DNA of 40,549 nucleotides from E44-bin88 sp050123275 (GTDB taxonomy: Bacteria; Chloroflexota; Dehalococcoidia; Dehalococcoidales; BS750m-G39), in contig JASFHK010000014.1 of NCBI GenBank assembly GCA_050123275.1, positions 1-40,549 on the forward strand. The letters are read 5' to 3'. The translations under genes and the position numbers were made by a program. Positions 7,716 to 15,343 of the stretch are shown in pieces. How positions within the stretch are numbered: position 1 is the first letter of the stretch; every line of letters starts with the position of its first letter. Below the pieces are notes generated by a model. The model saw only the letters and a program-made list of their open reading frames with translations. It was not told the origin of the DNA and searched no databases.

Positions 7716-8477
7716 TTGACATTCGCCGGAATTGATATTGGCTCGCGGACAACGAAACTCGTGGTGTTAAAGGACGGCACTGACTTCGATTTCAGGATTA
7801 CTGATACCGGCACTGACTTGGTGGAGCTGTTCGAACGGCTTAAAGATGGTTATCAGGTTGACCGTATCTTCGCTACCGGCTATGGTCGCCACCTTGCCAG
7901 TGCCAGCTTTGCCGATGACATCATAACCGAGATCAAAGCATATGCCATTGGTGCTAGGCACCTTTTCCCGGACTGCCGGACCGTGATAGATGTTGGGGGA
8001 CAGGACAGCAAGGTAATCGCCATCGGTGATGACGGCACCTTCGCTGATTTTGCCATGAACGACCGCTGCGCGGCGGGAACGGGCAAATTCCTTGAGGTTA
8101 TATCTAAGACAATTGGATTTGAGATAGATGAATTCGGCGAGCGGGCTTTGGAAGCCGAGCATTCGGTGAACATTAACAGCATGTGTACCGTATTCGCGGA
8201 GTCGGAGGTGATTTCACTCGTTTCCAAGGGGGAGCACCCGAGCAATATAGCATTGGGACTGCACGAATCTATTGTAAGCCGTCTTACTTCCATGGCCAAA
8301 AGGGTTGGGGTGAGGGAGCCGATTGTCTTCGGGGGGGGCGTGGCCAGGAATCGCTGCGTCTGCCGCCTTTTAGAAAAGAGCTTGGAGCACCCTATTGTCA
8401 TCCCGGATAACCCACAACTCGTCGGTGCGCTCGGTGCTGCCTTGGAGGCACGCGATGGGCACGGCTGTAATGCCTAG
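7716..8477 (+). CDS. ATP-dependent activase (BcrAD/BadFG/HgdC, YjiL-like)
   Basis: The 253-residue protein has the ASKHA ATPase fold: GIDIGSRTTK near the start, IDVGGQDSK at 91-99 and FGGGVARN at 205-212. The bridging [4Fe-4S] cluster ligands are Cys118 (NDRCAAGTGKF) and Cys157 (NSMCTVFAESEVISL). Such homodimers bind one cluster between subunits and use ATP hydrolysis to push an electron into a dehydratase or double-cubane partner. The gene follows the partner by only 5 bp, with AGGAGGTAA before a TTG start. Its length is normal for the family. It must depend on reduced ferredoxin or flavodoxin, which is not encoded here. Confidence 0.9.
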   Translation: MTFAGIDIGSRTTKLVVLKDGTDFDFRITDTGTDLVELFERLKDGYQVDRIFATGYGRHLASASFADDIITEIKAYAIGARHLFPDCRTVIDVGGQDSKVIAIGDDGTFADFAMNDRCAAGTGKFLEVISKTIGFEIDEFGERALEAEHSVNINSMCTVFAESEVISLVSKGEHPSNIALGLHESIVSRLTSMAKRVGVREPIVFGGGVARNRCVCRLLEKSLEHPIVIPDNPQLVGALGAALEARDGHGCNA

Positions 8478-8646
8478 GGCTGCCTTGGGATAACTGTCTG
8501 ATTTTCGACCCTGTTAGAGAAAGCGTAATGATAGGGCCTATCTCGCTTAAGTCTCCTTCAAACTTGGGCGTTGTATTAGTAACACTATGTTCAGTGATAA
8601 CCGCTTGCCCATAAGTTGTGATCAAGGGGAAATAGGAGTTTTTGCC

Positions 8647-10692
8647 ATGAAAGAAGAACGCGATCAGGGAAGCACCTCTGCTATTCCGAAAGGCAACCGG
8701 GAGGTTAAGACATTCTGCCGACTCTGCGGTGCCAGGTGTCGCATTGTCTTGTGTATCGAAGACGGGAAGATAGCTAAGGTCAAACCGGACGGTGATGCCC
8801 TGTGTCCGAAGGGCAGGGCATTGGGGGAAATAGTCCATGCCCCCGACCGCATCCTCTATCCCCTGAAGAGAAATGGGAGCAGACTGAAGAGGGTATCCTG
8901 GGATGAGGCGCTTGATTTCGTCGCCGCCAGGTTGAACGATATCCGCCAGAGCTATGGGCCGCAGGCCCTGGCCGTCCACATGGGGTTTCCCACCGTCCTC
9001 TTCGATAGCCAGGACTACATCAGGAGATTTTGTAACCTCTTCGGTACCCCCAACCTATCCTCTGCGGCGAGCCATTGCCACTTAGCCCTTGTAATGGGCA
9101 ATGCGCTGACCTATGGCGTCCTGCCAGTGCCCGATTACGAGCAGACGAGATGTATTGTCCTCTGGGGCTGTAACCCTTACGCCTCGAACCGCTATGCGTT
9201 GACGGCTATTCTGAAAGCTGTCAGGCGCGGTGCCAAGCTGGTGGTAATCGACCCCAGGGGCACCGAGTTGGCAGTACGGGCAGAACTGCATCTTCAGCTG
9301 AGGCCGGGGACCGACCGGGCGCTGGCGCTGGGTATGCTGCACGTATTTGTCGGGGAGCGTCTCTACGACAACGAATTCGTCGCGCGGTGGACGCTGGGCT
9401 TTGATGAACTAAAGAAGACCCTGCAAGAATATACCCCGGAAAAGGTGCAGGAATCTACAGGGGTTCCCGCCGACATGATAAGGCAGGCCGCCCGGCTGTA
9501 TGGCTCCACGAAGCCGGCCTGTATTGTCCAAGGTAACGGCTTGGAGCTCCACGCCGATGGTATCCAGGCTATCCGGGCGGTCTCGATACTTCAGGCTATT
9601 TCCGGTAATCTTGACGTATCCGGAGGAGCCAGGCTTAACCCCGGTCATGGCCTCGCCAGTTTGGAAATCGATACGGCGAAGACCGCAGCGGCGGCCATTG
9701 GCGCCGATGCTTATCCTGTTTATTACGATTTCAGAAAGGAAGCCCATGGTAATCTGCTGGCAGACGCCGTGCTTGAATCGAAGCCTTACCCCATCAGGGG
9801 GATGATCGTCACCGGTGCCGACCCCATCCTGACCTTTCCCAATGCTGTGAAGATGAGAGAGGCGATGGGGAAGCTGGATTTTCTGGCGGTAATGGACCTA
9901 TTTCCAACCGAGACAGTAGAGCATGCCGACATCGTGCTGCCGGCGGCGACTTTCCTGGAGAGAACGGAGCTTAATGACCTGAGGCTTCGCTATCCTCTGC
10001 CCCGTATTGCGCTAGCCCAGTCTGTTCTCCCGGCGCAGGGGGAGTCCTGGCCCGATTTGAAATTCTGGTTCGAATTAGCACGGCGAATGGGCTACGGCGA
10101 GTATTTCCCTTGGCGCGACATCAGAGAAGCTATCGCCTTTCGTGTGAAGCCTTTGGGTATAACGGTCGAGCAACTTGAGGAAGCACCGGCAGGCTTACCC
10201 TTTATGGCTGAGCAGTATAAAAAGTATGAAGAGAAGGGATTCACAACCCCTTCGGGTAAGGTGGAGATCTATTCCCAAAGGCTGAAGGATCTGGGGTACC
10301 ATCCACTACCTACCTACGAGATAGGGCCTGCATGCGATAAGGTGCTAGTCATTTCCACAGGGGCGAGGGTCGGCGAGTATATCCACGCCCGCTTTCGTAA
10401 CATCCTCTCGCTGCGAAAGAGAAAGCCGGAGCCATTTGCCGAAATTTCGCCTCAGACCGCTCGTGAACTGGGCTTGACTGATGGAGATATGGCTGTCATA
10501 AAGACGAAGGTGGGGGAGATTGATATCAGGGTACAGGTTAGTGAAGCTATAATCCCCGATGCTGTATTCGTTACTCATGGCTGGGGAGAAGCAAATGCCA
10601 ATATTCTTACGGATGATGAGAACCTCGACCCCATCTCCGGCTTTCCGTTATTCAGGTCAATGCCATGCAGCTTAGAGAGAAAAGCTGAGTGA
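8647..10692 (+). CDS. Molybdopterin-dependent oxidoreductase (DMSO reductase family)
   Basis: The ATG at 8647 has AGGAG eight bases upstream and gives 681 residues; a frame start at 8587 lacks such a site. An N-terminal [4Fe-4S] cluster is bound by Cys24, Cys27, Cys31 and Cys53 (FCRLCGARC ... CPKGRA). The bis-MGD core follows (VLWGCNPYASN, VVIDPRGTE, DLFPTETVEHADIVLPAATFLE), then the C-terminal molydop-binding barrel (about 560-681). ASHCHLA places Cys144 as the likely Mo/W ligand, as in nitrate/polysulfide-type or acetylene-hydratase-like members. There is no Tat signal, so it is probably cytoplasmic. It lies 169 bp after the activase on the same strand and may act on the same imported compound. 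The substrate is unassigned. Confidence 0.85.
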   Translation: MKEERDQGSTSAIPKGNREVKTFCRLCGARCRIVLCIEDGKIAKVKPDGDALCPKGRALGEIVHAPDRILYPLKRNGSRLKRVSWDEALDFVAARLNDIRQSYGPQALAVHMGFPTVLFDSQDYIRRFCNLFGTPNLSSAASHCHLALVMGNALTYGVLPVPDYEQTRCIVLWGCNPYASNRYALTAILKAVRRGAKLVVIDPRGTELAVRAELHLQLRPGTDRALALGMLHVFVGERLYDNEFVARWTLGFDELKKTLQEYTPEKVQESTGVPADMIRQAARLYGSTKPACIVQGNGLELHADGIQAIRAVSILQAISGNLDVSGGARLNPGHGLASLEIDTAKTAAAAIGADAYPVYYDFRKEAHGNLLADAVLESKPYPIRGMIVTGADPILTFPNAVKMREAMGKLDFLAVMDLFPTETVEHADIVLPAATFLERTELNDLRLRYPLPRIALAQSVLPAQGESWPDLKFWFELARRMGYGEYFPWRDIREAIAFRVKPLGITVEQLEEAPAGLPFMAEQYKKYEEKGFTTPSGKVEIYSQRLKDLGYHPLPTYEIGPACDKVLVISTGARVGEYIHARFRNILSLRKRKPEPFAEISPQTARELGLTDGDMAVIKTKVGEIDIRVQVSEAIIPDAVFVTHGWGEANANILTDDENLDPISGFPLFRSMPCSLERKAE

Positions 10693-10776
10693 TTCATGTT
10701 ATTATCACCGCTTGATTTGTGTCTTTACCGGAGTTATCCTCCGATAAGGAAAACAAATAAATTCAAGGAGGTAAAA

Positions 10777-11052
10777 ATGGCGAAACAAAGAGCACCTGCT
10801 TTACCCGATTCCCCAACCTTCCAACAGCTTTGGGATGCTCTTGGCTCAAAGCTAATTGAAGCCGCACAGGAGCGATTGCTTTACACGCAGGGGGTCAGAG
10901 GTTCGAGTCCTCTACCGCCCACCACTCATCCTCCCCAGTCCTCGTCCTCTGCCGCCTATTCCCCCGTCCCCTCCGAGGATGCGAGTCCTCTACCGCGCTA
11001 CGCCCATAAGTTCCGTCACACCAACAGCGTCATCTACCTGAGGAACGGGTGA
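10777..11052 (+). pseudogene. Chimeric open frame with a tyrosine-recombinase C-terminal remnant
   Basis: AAGGAGG (10765-10771) and ATG at 10777 open a 91-residue frame. The first part, MAKQRAPALPDSPTFQQLWD and on to about residue 37, is encoded by dispersed repeat copy 2. It then reads through a tRNA-Val 3' half (GVRGSSPLPPT, a typical translation of a tRNA T-arm) and a Pro/Ser-rich stretch. It ends YAHKFRHTNSVIYLRNG before a stop. That tail matches the HKLRHTFATxxLxNG box of phage-type integrases, which contains a catalytic Arg. The rest of the catalytic domain, including the Tyr, is absent. I read it as the decayed remains of the integrase that used this tRNA as attachment site. Whether the short frame is translated is unknown. 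Confidence 0.6.
10788..10924 (+). repeat. Dispersed repeat copy 2 with tRNA-Val(UAC) 3' half
   Basis: Positions 10788-10869 are the repeat body. Positions 10870-10924 are the 3' half of a tRNA: GAGC of the D-stem, anticodon arm ATTGC-TTTACAC-GCAGG with anticodon TAC (10882-10884), five-base variable loop, T-arm AGAGG-TTCGAGT-CCTCT, acceptor strand ACCGCCC, discriminator A and encoded CCA. The matching 5' half (expected to start GGGCGGT) is not found, so it is not a functional tRNA. A 14-bp echo of the acceptor region (CGAGTCCTCTACCGC) recurs at 10982-10996. Duplicated 3' tRNA ends are the usual scar of tyrosine-recombinase integration. Confidence 0.85.
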
Positions 11053-11068
11053 TTTCCCCATCGGCAAC

Positions 11069-11620
11069 CTATCTTAGCTTTCGCAGCTTGTAACTTCTTA
11101 TCTTACTGAAACATTGTCGAAGCCAGGAACTGTATTCCTCGGGATTTTTAGTTATTTCTTGTTTGAGTTCCTCGATGGTTACCCATTTCCAATCGGATAC
11201 CTCGGCATGGTTAGGGGTTGGCTTCTGGTTCGAGGTCCCGAAAAATATATGGTCAAACTCATTTTCGGTTAGACCGTTTCCGACATCAGCGTGATACGAA
11301 AATGTAAAGACCTCGGTTAATGTGGCTGCGAGTCCCATCTCTTCGCTAAGCCGACGTTGCGCGGCTATAATAGGAGATTCTCCGGGGTAAGGGTGAGTGC
11401 AACAGGTATTAGTCCACTTCCCGGGGGAATGATACTTGTCAACAGCACGTTTCTGGAGTAAAAGCTCATTTCTATCGTTAAATATAAAAACAGAGACCGC
11501 CCTGTGTAACAATCCGTAACGGTGAGCTTCTATTTTCTCCATTGTGGAAACTTGGCCATCTTGATTTAACAGGTCATGGCCATCTTCATCAACTAGCACA
11601 ACGGAATCTCTTGGTTTCAT
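11069..11620 (-). CDS. idi: Isopentenyl-diphosphate delta-isomerase, type 1
   Basis: The enzyme interconverts IPP and DMAPP in the cytoplasm, supplying the allylic primer for polyprenyl synthesis. The 183-residue Nudix protein carries KWTNTCCTHP (catalytic Cys at 73/74), the Nudix-like RRLSEEMG (89-96) and the metal/catalytic Glu region YHADVGNGLTENEFDH (109-124). Its length fits the bacterial type 1 enzyme. ATG at 11620 matches the family start; a GTG at 11650 would overlap the kinase gene by 14 bp, showing tight coupling. Placement at the end of an operon with a ComQ-like synthase and a Trp-ending peptide suggests dedicated isoprenoid supply for peptide prenylation. A housekeeping role is the alternative. 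Confidence 0.9.
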   Translation of the reverse strand: MKPRDSVVLVDEDGHDLLNQDGQVSTMEKIEAHRYGLLHRAVSVFIFNDRNELLLQKRAVDKYHSPGKWTNTCCTHPYPGESPIIAAQRRLSEEMGLAATLTEVFTFSYHADVGNGLTENEFDHIFFGTSNQKPTPNHAEVSDWKWVTIEELKQEITKNPEEYSSWLRQCFSKIRSYKLRKLR

Positions 11621-11636
11621 CGAATAACCTAAACTC

Positions 11637-14036
11637 TCAGCTGGTTTCACTGGAATTATGTGTTGGAATGGCTATAAAGAAGGTCGAGCCTTTGTTCAGT
11701 TCGCTCTCCAACCAGATCTTTCCCCCCATAGCCTCCATCCACTCTTTGGCGATATAGAGGCCCAGTCCACTTCCCCTGATACCCTTTGTCTCTGGCCTCT
11801 GTATCCGGTGAAAGGTTGTAAAAAGCTGCTCTTTATCTTCCGGGCCTATTCCTATGCCTTCGTCAGCAACACTTACTACTATTCGATGTTGCTCGTGGCC
11901 ATCATGTGCCGAGAGAGTGATGCGCCCACCGTTAGGGCTATATTTGACAGCATTGCTCAATATGTTGCCGACAACGTGACTGAGTTTGTCGCGATCCACG
12001 AACACGTCAGGGAGGTGGGGTTCTATGTCAACCACAAATTCGTGCCTGTTGGTGCTTTCCTTAGCCAAAGATATCGTCTCTTCAAGAACAAAGGCCAACT
12101 TCACTCGCTCAAGCTTAATACCAGCCTTACCGGACTGAATGCGGCTGACGTTCAATAGGTCGTCCACCATCGCGTTAACTCTCTGGCTGTTATCAAAGAT
12201 GTTCTTTAGCCATCGCTTTCTAGTATCATTGGGCGGGTCTCGGTGTAGCAGGAGTTCAGCATAACCCGTGATCGAGGTCAGCGGTGTGCGGAGTTCATGA
12301 GAGGCGACCGAGATGAAGATATCTCGCATGCTGACATCACGTAGCAGCATAGCGCTGTGTAGCGATGTAGCTGATACGGAAGCTAGTCCCTGAAGCAAAT
12401 ATATATCGTTGGATGAGAAAACTTGCCGCGAAATCTTCTGTGACAGACAGAGAATGCCGACCTCTTTATCACCTACCGTGAGGGGGATAAAGAAAGCAAG
12501 ATTTGAGCGGACGGTTGAGGCTGAATTGGGAAACTCGGTTTCACGACTCCGTTGAGACAGTGAGGTTAGTAGTTGTTTTTGCTCGTCCGTATTGGCAAAT
12601 GTGCCCTGGGCGGCCCCTACCTGATAAGAACCGGACTGCGCTTTAAAGAACAGACAACCACCGGCCAGGTTCAGCGTATGGACCGTCGTGCCAACTATGA
12701 GACGTGATATGTCGGTAAATTCCTTAAGCAAGTTCAAAGAGGTGCTCAGACTTTGGATTATCTGACGATAATCATACCGGTCTTTGTAGAAAAACTTGTC
12801 TACTAGAATCTCGACTCCTCTTTTTGTGGGACCAAAGAGGATCACGGCAATGATACCCAGGGCCAGGGAAATAGTAACCTCTCCAACAAGCCCCAGTGTC
12901 TCATGGAAGGCTATGGCAGAGAAGGTAGCGACTGACAGGATGGCGGCCATTACTATCGTGATCAGGCCGTAGATGACACCCCGCCTGATAACAATATCGA
13001 TATCCAGCAGTTTTTGGGTGACCACGGCATACCCCATCCCCAGCGGTATGAACACGATGAATAAGAGACCGAGCCCGGGGGGTAAGACAGTTTGTCCCCA
13101 TATCGCCTCTGGGAGTATAGCCAAAATCAGGAAAGGAACCACGGCGGCCAGGCAACTAATCAGCACAATCTTCATTTGCTGTCGTGTTCTAGGGAAAACA
13201 GCGTGGAAGTAGTTGAAAACGGCCACACTAGCTGCTGCTACCATCCCAGCCCCGAATTCGAAAAGCCGGAGAGACCGGAACCATAGCACAGGTTGGTCGT
13301 TAGCGTAGCCGATCAGAGGAAAGAGTACCATTGATATAACTGCCGGAAGATAGATGAGATAGACGAGGGGGTTGTTACGAAGCCAAGCACGCTCCTCGGG
13401 CAGGACGAGGAAAAAGTGCGCGAGTAACCACGGACCGGTGACAGAAGCGATAACCTCACAATAAGGTGCTACGGGAATGGCTCGTATTGTAGCCATATTG
13501 GCGCTAAGGCCTAGTCCTATGGTCAGACAACCGAAGCAAAATAACAGGGCCGCGATATTCTTGGGACGTTTGAAGAAAACGTAAAATCCGATTAGCCATG
13601 TTATGAGGCAAATGAAAAAAAAGGCTCCCAGCTCAATCACAGATTCCCGGGAGGGAGGGCTATCTTTGAGATCCGCTGATTTTAATTGCCCCTGCTCATC
13701 AATGACGGTAAATTCTGTAATCAGCCGCCCAAACACTACACCAGCTTCTTCATATTCTTCCAGGAAGATATCGGCTGGTTGGCCGTTAATCTCTAACGGT
13801 CTGTCTCCCTCTTTTATGCCGGCTTGGGTTTCTATGCCGTTACGGTCTACGCTTTCGACTGCCCATCCTTGACTATCCATGGCAAGCATAACCCCTATAT
13901 GAGGTTTGCCTATGCTTAAGGTAAGGAATAATAGCGAAACAACCAGAATGCAGAAAGCGAATAGCGAGAGAATGGCTAGTTTGAGACGCCCACGGTCCTT
14001 GGCAAGCTTATACAAGATATTATTAGGTCGGCTCAT
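11637..14036 (-). CDS. ComP-like membrane sensor histidine kinase (PDZ, multi-TM, GAF, HisKA, HATPase)
   Basis: This 799-residue sensor has a first TM (about 19-42) and an extracytoplasmic PDZ-like segment (about 46-95, GIETQAGIKEGDRPLEINGQ). About eight further TMs follow (135-402), then a linker with DKFFYKDRYDYRQIIQSLST, a GAF domain (about 430-565), HisKA with SHELRTPLTSITGY (His580) and HATPase_c with N, G1 and G2 boxes (NAVKYSPNGG, DEGIGI, GSGLGLYIAK). As I recall Bacillus ComP, it shares the TM-PDZ-multi-TM order and a comparable membrane-exit segment, but its kinase core is HisKA_3; here it is classical HisKA. The gene follows the polyprenyl synthase by 16 bp. It is therefore the likely receptor for the modified peptide. 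Confidence 0.85.
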   Translation of the reverse strand: MSRPNNILYKLAKDRGRLKLAILSLFAFCILVVSLLFLTLSIGKPHIGVMLAMDSQGWAVESVDRNGIETQAGIKEGDRPLEINGQPADIFLEEYEEAGVVFGRLITEFTVIDEQGQLKSADLKDSPPSRESVIELGAFFFICLITWLIGFYVFFKRPKNIAALLFCFGCLTIGLGLSANMATIRAIPVAPYCEVIASVTGPWLLAHFFLVLPEERAWLRNNPLVYLIYLPAVISMVLFPLIGYANDQPVLWFRSLRLFEFGAGMVAAASVAVFNYFHAVFPRTRQQMKIVLISCLAAVVPFLILAILPEAIWGQTVLPPGLGLLFIVFIPLGMGYAVVTQKLLDIDIVIRRGVIYGLITIVMAAILSVATFSAIAFHETLGLVGEVTISLALGIIAVILFGPTKRGVEILVDKFFYKDRYDYRQIIQSLSTSLNLLKEFTDISRLIVGTTVHTLNLAGGCLFFKAQSGSYQVGAAQGTFANTDEQKQLLTSLSQRSRETEFPNSASTVRSNLAFFIPLTVGDKEVGILCLSQKISRQVFSSNDIYLLQGLASVSATSLHSAMLLRDVSMRDIFISVASHELRTPLTSITGYAELLLHRDPPNDTRKRWLKNIFDNSQRVNAMVDDLLNVSRIQSGKAGIKLERVKLAFVLEETISLAKESTNRHEFVVDIEPHLPDVFVDRDKLSHVVGNILSNAVKYSPNGGRITLSAHDGHEQHRIVVSVADEGIGIGPEDKEQLFTTFHRIQRPETKGIRGSGLGLYIAKEWMEAMGGKIWLESELNKGSTFFIAIPTHNSSETS

Positions 14037-14052
14037 GCGAACCTCGTTGTGC

Positions 14053-15006
14053 TCATTCCAAAAGCGACTTTAATCGCTCCACGCTGGCGCCATGTCGTTC
14101 TATTTCAGAGAGGTTATCTTGGGCCAGCTGTTTGTAAGATTCCATCTTTACCGTCGCAAAATGGATGGCTCCGGTGCGGAACAGCAAATCCCTGATCTGT
14201 GCGGGGTCAGCTACGGATTCAAACGGCTTGCGGAAGGCAAGCTCTAGTTGGTGGCGAGACTCACCCTCGGCCTGAGTTAAGGCATATATTACCGGTAGAG
14301 TCATTTTGTGCTCCGGGATGTCGCTGCCACGGGTAACGCCCCGAATGTCGTTAGTGATTTGAGCGGCCATGCCAAGGTTATGACCGAATCTAGCAAGTAT
14401 GTCGACTAACTCTTGGCTCGCCTTGGCTAGAAGGGCCCCGATGTGGCAAGCGCATTCTACCTGAGAGGCGGACTTCAGGCCTGCGACTCTGAGGTAGTCA
14501 TCTTCTGAAATAGCTGCCTCTGAGGAGAGAGACAGGTCTAGGTGCTGGCCGGCACATGCGCTCATAAAAAACGAGTTTGTTATCTCAGTGACGCGGACTA
14601 TAACAGAGTCCGCTATGCCTCTATCCTTTAGTCGCGTTATCGATTTCTCCGCCAAGCTAAGCAGGGTGGTGGCTACATTTGTGGCGATGGCAGGGCCATA
14701 TCTGGCGGGTAGCGACTCTGACGAGTCGGCATCTTCGATATCATCGAAGACATCGCCGGCAGCCATGAGGAGTTGAAGGGCAGCTGCGGTGGGGAGTGCC
14801 TGTTTATAACTACCCGAGATAGCCTCGCAGACTATTAAGGACAATAGAGACCAGGGCTTACCGTGGGCAACTTCAGCGCCTAACCCGCGTCTACCTTGGG
14901 TTAAAGCCTCTCTAGTTAAATCGCGCAAACCCTCGACATCGGACAAGGTGACTAAAAGTTGCTCTATCTCTTCCCTGAGAAGCTCGGTTTGCCTCTTTTG
15001 CCACAT
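14053..15006 (-). CDS. ComQ-like polyprenyl diphosphate synthase / peptide prenyltransferase
   Basis: The 317-residue all-helical isoprenoid synthase-fold protein has the first Asp-rich motif DDIED (88-92), GQHLDL (153-158) and a shortened second motif NDIRG (219-223). ComQ proteins use this fold both to handle prenyl diphosphate and to attach farnesyl or geranyl to a Trp of ComX. A housekeeping FPP or GGPP synthase would normally have DDxxD in both motifs and a nearby terpenoid pathway. Here the partners are a short Trp-ending peptide (21 bp upstream) and a ComP-like kinase (16 bp downstream), favouring the ComQ role. Start ATG at 15006. The fold is certain; the peptide-modifying role is inferred from context. 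Confidence 0.8.
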   Translation of the reverse strand: MWQKRQTELLREEIEQLLVTLSDVEGLRDLTREALTQGRRGLGAEVAHGKPWSLLSLIVCEAISGSYKQALPTAAALQLLMAAGDVFDDIEDADSSESLPARYGPAIATNVATTLLSLAEKSITRLKDRGIADSVIVRVTEITNSFFMSACAGQHLDLSLSSEAAISEDDYLRVAGLKSASQVECACHIGALLAKASQELVDILARFGHNLGMAAQITNDIRGVTRGSDIPEHKMTLPVIYALTQAEGESRHQLELAFRKPFESVADPAQIRDLLFRTGAIHFATVKMESYKQLAQDNLSEIERHGASVERLKSLLE

Positions 15007-15026
15007 AACGAGATATTGACGTTATT

Positions 15027-15245
15027 TTAAGTCCAGATGGCGAGAGGTTCAATAACCTCTTCCAGCTGCTGCGAATCAGCGGTCGCCAACCCCAGTCTGG
15101 CATGCGTGCTCAACACTGCCCTTTTTTCCGGCTCGGTTAGCTTAAACTGGGCAATAACGCTCTCCGGGTCTGACGCGAACTGGAGCCTGGTACTCTCATC
15201 ACTAAAGACTTTTTGAATCATCTCCTGTAGTGCCTGAGATTTCAT
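15027..15245 (-). CDS. ComX-like signalling peptide precursor (72 aa, C-terminal Trp-Thr)
   Basis: AAAGGAGGTC (15260-15251) and ATG at 15245 define a 72-residue peptide without signal sequence or TM. It starts MKSQALQEMIQKVFSDESTR, has a leader-like middle (FASDPESVIAQFKLTEPEKR) and ends EVIEPLAIWT. The only Trp is the penultimate residue, matching ComX precursors, in which a Trp within the last residues is prenylated after the leader guides the enzyme. The middle also recalls the short helical DPE..L..F.LT..E leader found in Nif11/Os1348-type RiPP precursors. It lies directly upstream of the ComQ-like gene in the same operon. No Cys, so thioether or disulfide peptides are excluded. No dedicated exporter or protease is visible nearby. 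Confidence 0.75.
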   Translation of the reverse strand: MKSQALQEMIQKVFSDESTRLQFASDPESVIAQFKLTEPEKRAVLSTHARLGLATADSQQLEEVIEPLAIWT

Positions 15246-15343
15246 GTTCCGACCTCCTTTAAAATATTTGTTTTTGGGTCCCGCGTCTCTAGCCTGCACA
15301 AATGCGTTGATTATCCGAATATAGATATACCATAATTTTAGAG

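Noticed and set aside
8478..8646. Extra small gene or longer start for the Mo oxidoreductase
   Set aside because: The in-frame extension to 8587 lacks a ribosome binding site and conserved sequence; AGGAG clearly serves the ATG at 8647.
10870..10924. Functional tRNA-Val gene
   Set aside because: Only the 3' half from the D-stem to CCA is present. The upstream bases do not form the 5' acceptor strand or a normal D-loop, so it is a fragment.
14053..15006. Housekeeping geranylgeranyl or farnesyl diphosphate synthase
   Set aside because: The second Asp-rich motif is reduced to NDIRG, and the neighbours are a Trp-ending peptide and a ComP-like kinase. It is not excluded entirely and is kept as the alternative.
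15027..15245. Nif11 or LigA-type hypothetical protein unrelated to signalling
   Set aside because: The leader resemblance is real, but size, C-terminal Trp and position between regulator and ComQ-like gene fit a pheromone precursor better.
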